Assembly (NCBI GenBank): GCA_030535285.1
Contig: JAUMXX010000007.1
Span: 1-32,060, forward strand
Origin: a bacterium
GTDB taxonomy: Bacteria > Bacillota > Clostridia > Oscillospirales > Acutalibacteraceae
Direction of reading: 5' to 3'
DNA: 32,060 bases
Shown here in pieces: positions 17,090 to 25,199 of this stretch (position 1 is its first letter; the number at the start of each line of letters is the position of its first letter). The notes beneath the pieces are model-generated. The model had not been told where the DNA came from and searched no databases. It was given only the letters and a program-made list of their open reading frames with translations. Made by a program: the position numbers and the translations under genes.

Positions 17090-17340
17090 GTTGAGTTCGA
17101 AAAGATATTTTGCTCAAAGGCACAGTAACAATTGTAAAGGTTTGCTTTTTCACGCTAAAGGGAATCGGACGACAATCTTGGACAGTGAAAAGGTCCCGGT
17201 GTGGCTATGTCGGGCAAGAAAACAACCCTGTGTTTTTTGCTATACTCAGCGGAATCGACTCCCTTTTTTAAGGGAGTCTTTTTGCACAAGATACACAGTT
17301 TATGTGGATAGGTTGATAAACACAAAGGCGGTGATTTGGT
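17090..17340 (+). other. Intergenic region pckG to the pfkB-family kinase
   Basis: The region has the pckG terminator (17257-17283). Before it lie two other complementary pairs: CTTTTTCAC with GTGAAAAG (about 17151-17193), and an imperfect hairpin around 17213-17240. After it, GTTTAT and ATAAAC flank 12 bases at about 17298-17321, just ahead of the kinase ribosome site. A weak TTGCAC...TGGATA pair (17-base spacer) after the terminator might serve the kinase. No gene is convincing here. Confidence 0.35.
17257..17283 (+). terminator. Terminator after pckG
   Basis: GACTCCCTT (17257-17265) pairs perfectly with AAGGGAGTC (17270-17278) around a four-base loop and is followed by five T residues. 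Confidence 0.9.
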
Positions 17341-18249
17341 TTGATTTATACGGTGACGCTCAATCCGGCGCTCGATTATATTATGGAGCTCAAGGATTTT
17401 AAACTCGGAAAAACCAATCGATCAGAGAAAGAACAACTGAGGGTCGGCGGAAAAGGGATCAACGTTTCGGTTATGCTGTCAAAAATGGGGATACAGAGTT
17501 GCTGCCTTGGTTTTGTTGCGGGGTTTACCGGGGCGAAAATCAGAGAATATGTTAATGAAAACGGATTAAGGGAGAACTTTGTTAATATAGCCGACGGGAT
17601 GTCGAGGATAAACGTAAAACTGACCGGTTTGGGCGAGTCCGAAATCAACGCAACCGGCCCAAAGATCACCGAGAAAGAAATTTTGTGTTTGAAAGAAAAA
17701 ATTTCCGGAATCAAAGATGGAGATATACTGGTTTTAAGCGGAAGCGTCCCTTTTGGCGTGCGTGATACGATTTATGCAGAATTATTACAGTTACACAAGG
17801 GAAAAAACATACTGACGGTTGTAGATGCACAAAAGGATTTCCTTGTTAACACCCTCAAACTAAAACCGTTTCTCATCAAACCGAACGCCGATGAATTAGG
17901 ACAAATATTCGGTGTAAAGATTAATGGATACGAAACGGCATTTATATACGCCGAAAAGCTTCAACAACTCGGAGCAAGGAATGTAATTGTTTCTTTAGAT
18001 AAGCTTGGGGCTGTGTTGCTTGATGAAAACCGAAAAAGGTACATACAGAAAGCGCCGGAGGGCGATCCGGTGAGCAGTGTCGGAGCGGGAGACTCCCTGG
18101 TGGCCGGATTTTTGTATGAATACATAAAGGGTTCTGATCTTGAAAAATCGCTTGAGGTAGCGGTTAAGATCGGAAGCGCAACGGCATTTAGTTACGGTCT
18201 TGCCGAAAAAGGTGATATAGAAAGGATTTTGGCTGAATATGAAAAATAA
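17341..18249 (+). CDS. PfkB-family sugar-phosphate kinase, 1-phosphofructokinase type
   Basis: A 302-residue ribokinase-fold enzyme of the 1-phosphofructokinase/tagatose-6-phosphate kinase subfamily, which phosphorylates a sugar phosphate with ATP. The N-terminus MIYTVTLNPALDY is typical of FruK/LacC; GGKGIN (36-41) is the first PfkB signature, and SSVGAGDSLVAGF carries the GAGD anion hole with the catalytic Asp251. The start is a TTG, supported by the conserved N-terminus and AAAGGCGGTGA (17323-17333) seven bases before it. No fructose PTS gene lies nearby, so the substrate (fructose 1-phosphate, tagatose 6-phosphate or fructose 6-phosphate) cannot be fixed. Its stop lies eleven bases inside the phosphohexomutase gene, hinting at linked sugar-phosphate metabolism. 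Confidence 0.92.
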   Translation: MIYTVTLNPALDYIMELKDFKLGKTNRSEKEQLRVGGKGINVSVMLSKMGIQSCCLGFVAGFTGAKIREYVNENGLRENFVNIADGMSRINVKLTGLGESEINATGPKITEKEILCLKEKISGIKDGDILVLSGSVPFGVRDTIYAELLQLHKGKNILTVVDAQKDFLVNTLKLKPFLIKPNADELGQIFGVKINGYETAFIYAEKLQQLGARNVIVSLDKLGAVLLDENRKRYIQKAPEGDPVSSVGAGDSLVAGFLYEYIKGSDLEKSLEVAVKIGSATAFSYGLAEKGDIERILAEYEK

Positions 18250-19747
18250 TTACACGGCGTTAAAAAGCGGAACAGACATTCGTGGAGTTGCTTCGGATGT
18301 TTTCGGCAGACAGGTTACCTTGACCGATCAAGCGGTCAAAGACATTACTGCTGCATTTGTAAAGTGGCTGTCTGACAAAACACAAAAGCCGGCAACTCAG
18401 CTTAAGGTTGCGGTGGGACATGATTCAAGAATCACTGCGCAGGCAATAAAAAAAGGAGTAATTGAGACCTTGTGTGCCTTTTCGGTTAAGGTTTACGATT
18501 GCGGAATGTCGTCAACCCCTGCTATGTTTATGACAACGGTTGATACCGATGCGGACGGGGCGGTTCAGATCACGGCAAGTCACCATCCTGCTGACAGAAA
18601 CGGACTAAAATTTTTCATTTCGCAAGGCGGACTGGACTCATCCGATATAAATCAAATTGTTTCGGATGCCGGTACAATAGACATACCCGCCACCTTGGGT
18701 GGTGAGGTTAAAAAACTCGATTTTATGCAGACATATTCAAAGAGATTGCGTGAAATTATTTGTAATGAACTTGGGGTTGCCCAGACCGATATGCCGCTTA
18801 AGAATTTTCACATTGTTGTTGACGCGGGAAACGGAGTCGGCGGATTTTATGCGACCGAGGTTCTGGAGAAACTGGGGGCAAGGGTTGACGGAAGTTTATT
18901 TTTAGATCCGGACGGTATGTTTCCAAACCACATACCCAACCCCGAAGATAAAGCGGCAATGAAAAGCATTTGTGATGCGGTTAAAAATTCCGGTGCTGAT
19001 TTAGGGGTTATTTTCGATACCGATGTTGACCGCGCAGGGTGCGTTGATTCAAGCGGAACCGAAATTAATCGTAACAGACTTATTGCGCTTTCAGCGGCAA
19101 TTGTTATCGAAAACAATCCGGGAGCCACAATTGTTACCGACAGTGTCACCTCGGACGGACTGAGAGAGTTTATTGAACAAAGGCTTTCGGGCAAACATCA
19201 CCGCTTTAAAAGAGGGTATAAAAATGTAATAAATGAGGCTATAAGACTCTGTGACGAGGGCATCAATTCGCCCCTTGCAATTGAGACCTCGGGACATGCA
19301 GCTTTAAGGGAAAATTATTTCCTTGATGATGGGGCATATTTGATTACTAAAATAATTATAAAAATGGTAAAACTCAAGCAAAGCGGCAGTTCACTCGAAA
19401 AACTTACTGCCGAGCTGAAAACTCCGGTTGAGGCAGAAGAAATCCGTTTTGACATAGAAACAGAGAACTTCAAACAATACGGTAATCGCGTAATTTACGA
19501 ACTAGAACAATTTGCCGGCAAAAATGAGTGTTATACTGTTGCAGATGACAACCACGAGGGCATAAGGGTTTCTACTGGGCAGGGTTGGTTTTTGCTGCGT
19601 CTGAGTGTTCATGACCCAATAATGCCGTTTAATGTTGAAAGCAGTGTCGTGGGCGGCGTGCAGACCATCTTAAAACAGCTTAAACCCTTCTTTGAGGGTT
19701 GTGAGTTTTTAGACATTACCCCGCTTTTAGAGAAAATTAAAAAATAG
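18239..19747 (+). CDS. Phosphomannomutase/phosphoglucomutase family protein
   Basis: A 502-residue alpha-D-phosphohexomutase, which moves phosphate between C6 and C1 of glucose or mannose. The active-site phosphoserine loop is TASHHP (where the serine is phosphorylated), the magnesium loop is DTDVDR, and the sugar-specificity loop is ETSGHAALREN, equivalent to the GEESGH/GEMSGH region; the phosphate-binding C-terminal domain has the EGIRVSTGQGWFLLRLS stretch. All four domains are present and the length is normal. It overlaps the pfkB-type kinase by eleven bases and is followed after 14 bases by mnmE. Whether glucose or mannose is preferred cannot be read from the loop with confidence; supply of sugar 1-phosphates for cell-surface polymers is the likely role. 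Confidence 0.93.
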   Translation: MKNNYTALKSGTDIRGVASDVFGRQVTLTDQAVKDITAAFVKWLSDKTQKPATQLKVAVGHDSRITAQAIKKGVIETLCAFSVKVYDCGMSSTPAMFMTTVDTDADGAVQITASHHPADRNGLKFFISQGGLDSSDINQIVSDAGTIDIPATLGGEVKKLDFMQTYSKRLREIICNELGVAQTDMPLKNFHIVVDAGNGVGGFYATEVLEKLGARVDGSLFLDPDGMFPNHIPNPEDKAAMKSICDAVKNSGADLGVIFDTDVDRAGCVDSSGTEINRNRLIALSAAIVIENNPGATIVTDSVTSDGLREFIEQRLSGKHHRFKRGYKNVINEAIRLCDEGINSPLAIETSGHAALRENYFLDDGAYLITKIIIKMVKLKQSGSSLEKLTAELKTPVEAEEIRFDIETENFKQYGNRVIYELEQFAGKNECYTVADDNHEGIRVSTGQGWFLLRLSVHDPIMPFNVESSVVGGVQTILKQLKPFFEGCEFLDITPLLEKIKK

Positions 19748-19761
19748 TCCGGGAGAAAAAA

Positions 19762-21129
19762 ATGAAACAGAGTACAATAGCCGCAATAGCAACTCCGGCG
19801 GGAGAGGGCGGAATAGGAATAGTTCGAATAAGCGGACCGCAGGCAATTAGGGTAGCCGACAAGGTTTTCAGTTCGGCATCAGGAAAACGGTTGGAACAGA
19901 CAAAAGGTTATTGTGCGCTTTTCGGGCACGTTTCTTTTGAGGAAAAGACCATAGATGAGGCGGTTGCGCTTGTTTTTCGCGCACCCAGAAGTTATACCGG
20001 CGAGGACGTCGTGGAACTTTCTGTTCACGGTGGAAGATATGTTCAAAAGCAGGTGCTCAGGGCAGTATTGGCTGCCGGAGCAACCTTCGCACAGGGCGGA
20101 GAGTTTACAAAGCGTGCTTTTTTAAACGGAAAAATAGACTTGTCGCAGGCTGAGGCGGTTGCCGCAATAATCAGTGCTTCAGGCGAACAGGCGTTGAGAG
20201 CTGCTGTTTCGGCAAAAAGCGGAAAAATTTCCGAATGTATAGAGTCTATAAAAAACAGTGTCTTGGCGGCAGCGGCTTCGGTTGCGGCGTATTCGGATTA
20301 TCCCGATGAAGATGAGGAATTCAGCGGAATAAACACTCTGTCAGACAGGTTGTCGGCTGCAGTTTGTGAATTAGACACACTTATAAAAGATTACGACAAT
20401 GGCAGGGTTATCAGAGAAGGTATAAATACCGCAATCATTGGGACACCTAATGTGGGAAAATCCACACTCATGAATTATTTGTCGGGACACGAAAGGTCAA
20501 TTGTAACCGAAATAGCAGGCACAACACGGGACACAATAGAGGAAACGGTTTTGCTTGGCGACATTAAACTCAACCTATGTGATACGGCAGGAATCAGGGA
20601 TACCGGAGATACAGTTGAAAAAATCGGCGTTGACCGTGCAAAACAAAGGATTAAGACGGCAGAACTGATATTGGCAGTGTTCGACGCTTCCAGAGAACTG
20701 GACCCGGATGACATCAAGATATTGGAATCGGCAGACCCTGCAAGGACGATTGTTGTTTTAAACAAAACCGATATCAAAAACCTGGTAACCGCTTCGGATT
20801 TTGACCGTTTTCCACTAACGGTGGTTTCAATTTCGGCAAAGAACGGTAAGGGCGGTAATGAAATAAAAAAGGCGATTGAGAATCTGATTAACATAAATAC
20901 AATCTCTTCGGAAGGCGTTTACCTTGTAAGTGAGCGTCAGCGTGAATGTGCTGTCAAGGCAAAAAGGGATTTACAAGAGGCTTTAGATATATTGCAAGAC
21001 GGAATGACTATTGATGCTGTGGGGACCTGCATTGATGATGCGTTGGCAACCTTGATGGAGTTAACGGGTCAGAGGGTAACGGTTGAGGTAACAGATGAGG
21101 TTTTCAAAAATTTCTGTGTCGGAAAATAA
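19762..21129 (+). CDS. mnmE: tRNA modification GTPase MnmE
   Basis: Together with MnmG it installs the (carboxymethyl)aminomethyl group on U34 of tRNAs reading two-codon sets. The 455 residues show the N-terminal tetrahydrofolate-binding domain (TIAAIATPAGEGGIGIVRISG), a helical domain, and an inserted G domain with G1 GTPNVGKST, G2 TTRDTIEE, G3 DTAGIRD and G4 NKTD, ending in the conserved C-terminal CVGK (usual form C[ILV]GK) needed for the reaction. The ATG follows a GGGAGAAAAAA purine run. The gene is followed directly by mnmG, whose ribosome site overlaps its stop codon. Confidence 0.98.
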   Translation: MKQSTIAAIATPAGEGGIGIVRISGPQAIRVADKVFSSASGKRLEQTKGYCALFGHVSFEEKTIDEAVALVFRAPRSYTGEDVVELSVHGGRYVQKQVLRAVLAAGATFAQGGEFTKRAFLNGKIDLSQAEAVAAIISASGEQALRAAVSAKSGKISECIESIKNSVLAAAASVAAYSDYPDEDEEFSGINTLSDRLSAAVCELDTLIKDYDNGRVIREGINTAIIGTPNVGKSTLMNYLSGHERSIVTEIAGTTRDTIEETVLLGDIKLNLCDTAGIRDTGDTVEKIGVDRAKQRIKTAELILAVFDASRELDPDDIKILESADPARTIVVLNKTDIKNLVTASDFDRFPLTVVSISAKNGKGGNEIKKAIENLININTISSEGVYLVSERQRECAVKAKRDLQEALDILQDGMTIDAVGTCIDDALATLMELTGQRVTVEVTDEVFKNFCVGK

Positions 21130-21145
21130 GGAGGATGCGCAAACA

Positions 21146-23020
21146 ATGTCTTTTTTTGCAGGCAGTTACGATGTTGTTGTAATCGGTGCCGGACACGCAG
21201 GCATAGAAGCGGCACTGGCAGCGGCCAGAATGGGATGCAAAACCGCAATTTTTACAATAAATATGGATTGGGTAGGTAATATGCCGTGCAACCCTTCAAT
21301 TGGCGGAACGGCAAAAGGTCACCTTGTCAGAGAGATTGATGCTTTGGGTGGCGAGATGGGTATTGCGGCAGACAAAAACACACTGCAAAGCCGAATGCTT
21401 AATCTCGGAAAAGGACCTGCCGTACATTCTTTGCGTGCGCAAATTGATCGCAGAGAATATTCGGCATATATGAAAAATGTGCTTGAAAACCAAGAGAATC
21501 TTTATTTATGTCAGGCTGAGATAACGGATTTGTTTTTTGAAGACGGGAACTGGCAGACAGTAACAAAACTGAAGGCGCAGTACAGTTCTAAAACGGTCAT
21601 ATTGGCTACAGGTACGTTTTTAGGCGGAAAGATTTATGTTGGAGATGTGAGTTACGAGGGCGGCCCCGACGGAACCTTTGCTGCAACCGAACTGTCGAAG
21701 GCACTTTACCGACTTAACATTCCTATTCGTCGCTTCAAAACAGGGACACCGGCAAGGGTGCTTAAGAGCAGTATTGATTTTACCGACCTCGAGGTACAGC
21801 AGGGTGATTCGGAAATTGTTCCGTTTAGTTATTCGACCAACCCTGCCGACTTAAAAAACAAGGTTGTTTGCCATATTTCTTATACAAATGACAAGACCAA
21901 AGAGGTTATTCTTAAAAACATTCACCGTTCCCCTATGTATTCAGGACAGATTGAGGGAGTGGGCCCGAGGTACTGTCCGAGCCTAGAGGATAAAATTGTG
22001 CGTTTTGCAGACAAACAACGCCATCAGCTTTTTATAGAACCTTGTGGGGAAAACACGCAGGAAATGTATCTGCAGGGTATGTCGTCTTCTTTGCCGCTTG
22101 ATGTTCAGATTGATTTTTATAAAACCATCAAGGGCTTAGAAAATGTTAAGATAATGCGAAACGCATATGCAATAGAATATGATTGTGTCGATCCGACAGC
22201 ACTTAAACCTTCGCTTGAAATGAAACAGCACATAGGTCTTTACGGAGCAGGACAGTTTAACGGTTCGTCGGGATATGAAGAGGCTGCAGCACAGGGGCTC
22301 GTCGCCGGAATCAATGCCGCCAGACAGGTGTTAAACCGTGAGCCGATGATACTTGCACGGGAAAGTTCTTATATCGGCACATTGATTGATGATTTGGTTA
22401 CCAAAGGTTGTACCGACCCTTACAGAATGATGACTTCACGTTCGGAATACCGATTGGTTTTGCGTCAGGACAACGCTGATGAGAGATTAATGGAACTCGG
22501 GTATGAAAACGGACTGGTTTGCCGTGAGAAGTATGACAGTTATTTAAAAAGGAAAGCACAAAAAACTCAAGAAATCGAAAGACTGGAAAGCACATACATC
22601 CCGCCTTCTGAAAAACTTAATGAGTTGCTTGTAAAAATGAATACGGTCAAGGTTAATACCGGAGTAAAACTTGCAGATTTGATAAGAAGGCCACAGTTAA
22701 ATTATGAGATTCTGGCGGATTTTGATCCCAATAGGCCTGAGTTAAGTCCGCAGGTTTGTGAAAAGGTTGAAATAGAGATAAAATACAGCGGATATATCAA
22801 TCGTCAACTTGCGGCGATCGCAGAGGCAAAACGGCTAGAGGTTAAAAAATTAAGTCCGGACCAAGACTACGATGCTATTCCGGGGTTAAGGCTTGAAGCT
22901 GTGGAAAAACTCAAAAAGATAAAACCGGCAAGTATCGGACAAGCATCTCGAATTTCGGGAGTCAGTCCGGCAGACATATCGGTGTTGCTTATATATCTTG
23001 AAAAGAACCGACGGTTGTGA
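21146..23020 (+). CDS. mnmG: tRNA uridine 5-carboxymethylaminomethyl synthesis enzyme MnmG
   Basis: The FAD-dependent partner of MnmE in wobble-uridine modification. The 624 residues carry the dinucleotide motif VVVIGAGHAGIEAALAAARMG at the N-terminus, the signature MPCNPSIGGTAKGH, FLGGKIYVGD, FKTGTPAR, and the C-terminal helical domain with the GLRLEAVEKLKKIKP stretch that binds tRNA and MnmE. The ATG at 21146 is preferred to one 17 codons upstream because AAGGAGG (21128-21134) lies eleven bases before it and MnmG proteins begin close to the FAD motif. The rsmG gene that often follows mnmG in Firmicutes is absent here; yebC comes next. Confidence 0.98.
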   Translation: MSFFAGSYDVVVIGAGHAGIEAALAAARMGCKTAIFTINMDWVGNMPCNPSIGGTAKGHLVREIDALGGEMGIAADKNTLQSRMLNLGKGPAVHSLRAQIDRREYSAYMKNVLENQENLYLCQAEITDLFFEDGNWQTVTKLKAQYSSKTVILATGTFLGGKIYVGDVSYEGGPDGTFAATELSKALYRLNIPIRRFKTGTPARVLKSSIDFTDLEVQQGDSEIVPFSYSTNPADLKNKVVCHISYTNDKTKEVILKNIHRSPMYSGQIEGVGPRYCPSLEDKIVRFADKQRHQLFIEPCGENTQEMYLQGMSSSLPLDVQIDFYKTIKGLENVKIMRNAYAIEYDCVDPTALKPSLEMKQHIGLYGAGQFNGSSGYEEAAAQGLVAGINAARQVLNREPMILARESSYIGTLIDDLVTKGCTDPYRMMTSRSEYRLVLRQDNADERLMELGYENGLVCREKYDSYLKRKAQKTQEIERLESTYIPPSEKLNELLVKMNTVKVNTGVKLADLIRRPQLNYEILADFDPNRPELSPQVCEKVEIEIKYSGYINRQLAAIAEAKRLEVKKLSPDQDYDAIPGLRLEAVEKLKKIKPASIGQASRISGVSPADISVLLIYLEKNRRL

Positions 23021-23026
23021 TAGAAT
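22998..23026 (+). promoter_or_regulatory. Predicted yebC promoter
   Basis: TTGAAA (22998-23003) and TAGAAT (23021-23026) are 17 bases apart, with the -35 box inside the end of mnmG. Confidence 0.5.
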
Positions 23027-23088
23027 AGCAATTGTTGTTATGAGTTTTTATTTAAAAGGGCAGAAAGAAAATCAGAGGTGAAAGATTA

Positions 23089-23823
23089 ATGTCAGGTCAT
23101 TCAAAATGGAGTACAATAAAAAGAAAAAAAGAAAAAACCGATCAAAAAAGGGCTAAAATCTTTACCAGAATCGGACGGGAGTTAACAATGGCGGTGCGCA
23201 CCGGCGGACCCGATATAAACTCCAATTCAAAGCTCAAAGAGGTTATATCAAAAGCCAAGGCAAACAATGTGCCTAACGATAACATTGACCGTATAATTAA
23301 AAAAGCTGCCGGGGAAACGGGCGGTGCAAACTATGAAGAGTTGATTTATGAGGGATACGGTCCTTGCGGCGTTGCCGTTGTGGTTGAAACCTTTACCGAC
23401 AACCGCAACCGTACAGCAGGGGATTTAAGGCACTATTTTGACAAATCGGGCGGAAATCTCGGTCAAAGCGGTTCGGTTATGTTTATGTTTGAACGCAAGG
23501 GCATTATTATTATCGAGGGCGAAGGTTTGAGCGAGGATAAAGTTATGGAAGATGCGCTTGATGCCGGAGCAGACGACTTTAATTATGAAGACGGAATTTT
23601 CGAGATATCCACCGATCCGAATTGTGTAAATTCGGTTAGTGCCGCTTTGGCAGAAAAAGGGTATGCCTTTGTTTCGGCAGAGGTTTCATATATTCCCGCA
23701 ACAACCACCTCAATTGAGGATCCAGATGCCGTTACCAAGATGGAAAGGTTACTTGAAACTCTTGAAGAAAATGACGATGTCCAGAATGTTTGGCACAATT
23801 GGGAAACAGATACTCAGCAGTAA
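23089..23823 (+). CDS. yebC: YebC/PmpR family protein
   Basis: A 244-residue member of the YebC/TACO1 family. These proteins were long called transcriptional regulators; more recent work shows that members assist translation of proline-rich or difficult stretches on the ribosome. The N-terminus MSGHSKWSTIKRKKEKTDQKRAKIFTRI is diagnostic, and the three-domain layout with PNDNIDRIIKKAAGE and the GYGPCGVAVVVETFTDNRNRT segment is complete. Its start follows an AGAGGTGAAAG ribosome site. The length matches the family (240-250). It stands after mnmG with its own predicted promoter. Confidence 0.97.
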   Translation: MSGHSKWSTIKRKKEKTDQKRAKIFTRIGRELTMAVRTGGPDINSNSKLKEVISKAKANNVPNDNIDRIIKKAAGETGGANYEELIYEGYGPCGVAVVVETFTDNRNRTAGDLRHYFDKSGGNLGQSGSVMFMFERKGIIIIEGEGLSEDKVMEDALDAGADDFNYEDGIFEISTDPNCVNSVSAALAEKGYAFVSAEVSYIPATTTSIEDPDAVTKMERLLETLEENDDVQNVWHNWETDTQQ

Positions 23824-23833
23824 AAATTCAGTG

Positions 23834-23862
23834 TTGATTTTTTTTGGAGTTTAATATAAAAT
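23834..23862 (+). promoter_or_regulatory. Predicted ferredoxin promoter
   Basis: TTGATT (23834-23839) and TAAAAT (23857-23862) with a 17-base spacer stand about 55 bases before the ferredoxin ATG. Confidence 0.55.
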
Positions 23863-23916
23863 GATATTGTTCAAACTGTTGAACAGCGTAATAAATAATG
23901 ATTGAAGGTGTAAAAA

Positions 23917-24084
23917 ATGGCATATAAAATTTCTGATGAGTGCATTAGCTGCGGTGCTTGTGAAGCAACCTGTCCGGTAGGCGCTATTTCAGAGGGTGAC
24001 GGAAAATATGAAATTGATGCCGGCGCTTGCATTTCATGCGGCAGTTGTGCTGACGGTTGCCCGGTAGGTGCTATTTCCGAATAG
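23917..24084 (+). CDS. 2[4Fe-4S] ferredoxin, clostridial type
   Basis: A 55-residue electron carrier, too short for many gene finders but unmistakable. Two CxxCxxCxxxCP motifs bind two [4Fe-4S] clusters: Cys9, Cys12, Cys15 and Cys19 followed by Pro20, and Cys38, Cys41, Cys44 and Cys48 followed by Pro49. The two halves repeat almost exactly, including the shared CPVGAIS ends, the usual internal duplication. Low-potential electrons carried by it would serve pyruvate:ferredoxin oxidoreductase, hydrogenase and the NfnAB complex encoded at 25200-27405. The ATG follows GAAGGTG. It is a single-gene unit with promoter and terminator. Confidence 0.97.
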   Translation: MAYKISDECISCGACEATCPVGAISEGDGKYEIDAGACISCGSCADGCPVGAISE

Positions 24085-24105
24085 TCAAGTACATACATTA
24101 AAATT

Positions 24106-24158
24106 AAGACAGATGCAAATTTACTGTTTTATATCAGTAAAGGCATCTGTCTTTTTTT
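24106..24158 (+). terminator. Terminator after ferredoxin
   Basis: AAGACAGATGC (24106-24116) pairs perfectly with GCATCTGTCTT (24143-24153), an inner TTACTG/CAGTAA stem lies inside, and a T-run follows to 24158. Confidence 0.9.
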
Positions 24159-24165
24159 ATCATGG

Positions 24166-24194
24166 TTGATTTCATGGAATATTTAGGGTAAAAT
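24166..24194 (+). promoter_or_regulatory. Predicted dut promoter
   Basis: TTGATT (24166-24171) and TAAAAT (24189-24194) are 17 bases apart, about 80 bases before dut. Confidence 0.5.
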
Positions 24195-24274
24195 AAACAA
24201 AAAATAAAAACAAGTGCTTTTGTTGGTTGTTTTGCGCATCGTGACGCACAAGAAAGGAACGGTGATATTCGACT

Positions 24275-24724
24275 ATGATTACCGAGAAACAAATAAAGAT
24301 CCATAAAATTAATGAAAACGCCAGGGTTCCGGCATATGCCACCCCCTCCTCTGCCGGCGCCGATTTATACGCCTTGTGTGATGAGCCGGTGGTTATAAAT
24401 CCCGGTCAGACAAAACTGATACATACCGGAATAGCGCTGGAAATACCTGAGGGTTTTGCAGGTTTTATATATGCACGCAGCGGACTTGCAACAAAACACG
24501 GAATTGCGCCTGCCAACAAAGTCGGAGTAATAGACGCTGACTATCGCGGGGAAATTATGGTTTCGCTTTATAATCAATCGTCACAGCAATACACAATAAC
24601 AGACGGAGAGAGAATAGCTCAAATGGTAGTTGCTCCATATTTAAAGGCGGATTTTTGTGTTTGTGATACACTTGAAAACACGCAGCGGGGAGTCGGCGGA
24701 TTCGGCTCAACCGGAAGAAAGTAA
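24275..24724 (+). CDS. dut: dUTP diphosphatase
   Basis: Hydrolyses dUTP to dUMP and diphosphate, keeping uracil out of DNA and feeding thymidylate synthesis. The 149-residue protein shows all five motifs of the trimeric dUTPases: SAGADL (26-31), RSGL (68-71), GVIDADYRGE (84-93, with Asp87 as the expected catalytic base), ERIAQMV (112-118) and the C-terminal RGVGGFGSTG (138-147) that closes over the substrate. Length is typical. Translation of the next small membrane protein gene begins 14 bases after its stop, so the two are probably co-transcribed. Confidence 0.98.
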   Translation: MITEKQIKIHKINENARVPAYATPSSAGADLYALCDEPVVINPGQTKLIHTGIALEIPEGFAGFIYARSGLATKHGIAPANKVGVIDADYRGEIMVSLYNQSSQQYTITDGERIAQMVVAPYLKADFCVCDTLENTQRGVGGFGSTGRK

Positions 24725-24738
24725 GAGGCAGCGTAGTT

Positions 24739-25149
24739 ATGTTATATAGATTAAGACAAAGCATATCACGGTTTATGTACGGAAGATACGGCATAGACAG
24801 ATTTCACTATTTCTTAATGATCCTGTTTTTAATCATTGCAGTAGCAAACTGTTTTGTAAGAACATTTTTGCTACAATTACTTCAAAGTGGGCTGCTTGTA
24901 TATATGTTTTTTAGGGTATTTTCTAAGAATATTTATAAAAGAAGCCGCGAAAACGAGTGGTTTTTAAGAGGCAAGAGCAAAGCTGTTGATTTTATAAATT
25001 TCCAAAAAAATAAGGCAAGTGATAAAAGTCATTGTTATAAAAAGTGTCCGCATTGTAAATCCAAATTGCGTTTACCGCGAAAAAGAGGAAGACATACTGT
25101 TGAGTGTCCGAGGTGCAAAAAGGATTTTAAAATTAGAATTTTCAGATAA
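24739..25149 (+). CDS. Small membrane protein with C-terminal zinc ribbon, unknown function
   Basis: A 136-residue protein I do not recognise by name. The basic N-terminus (1-20) is followed by two adjacent membrane helices (about 25-41 and 44-61), a basic charged linker, and a C-terminal zinc ribbon with CPHC (Cys103, Cys106) and CPRC (Cys123, Cys126) set in a strongly basic sequence (RLPRKRGRH). With a short loop between the helices, both ends should lie on the same, probably cytoplasmic, side. The basic ribbon could contact nucleic acid or a partner protein, but that is speculation. It follows dut by 14 bases with an AAGAGG ribosome site and ends in a terminator, so it is a real gene in a two-gene unit. 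Confidence 0.75.
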   Translation: MLYRLRQSISRFMYGRYGIDRFHYFLMILFLIIAVANCFVRTFLLQLLQSGLLVYMFFRVFSKNIYKRSRENEWFLRGKSKAVDFINFQKNKASDKSHCYKKCPHCKSKLRLPRKRGRHTVECPRCKKDFKIRIFR

Positions 25150-25150
25150 A

Positions 25151-25186
25151 ACAAACCGTCGACTGTTATAAGCCGACGGTTTTAAT
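25151..25186. terminator. Bidirectional terminator between the zinc-ribbon gene and nfnB
   Basis: AAACCGTCG (25153-25161) pairs perfectly with CGACGGTTT (25174-25182); a T-rich flank follows on the plus strand and an A-rich flank precedes it, so it can serve both converging genes. Confidence 0.75.
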
Positions 25187-25199
25187 GTTTTATAAAGTT

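Noticed and set aside
17091-17402. A 103-codon open frame after pckG
   Set aside because: It starts without a ribosome site, crosses the strong terminator at 17257-17283 and overlaps the conserved start of the kinase gene in another frame.
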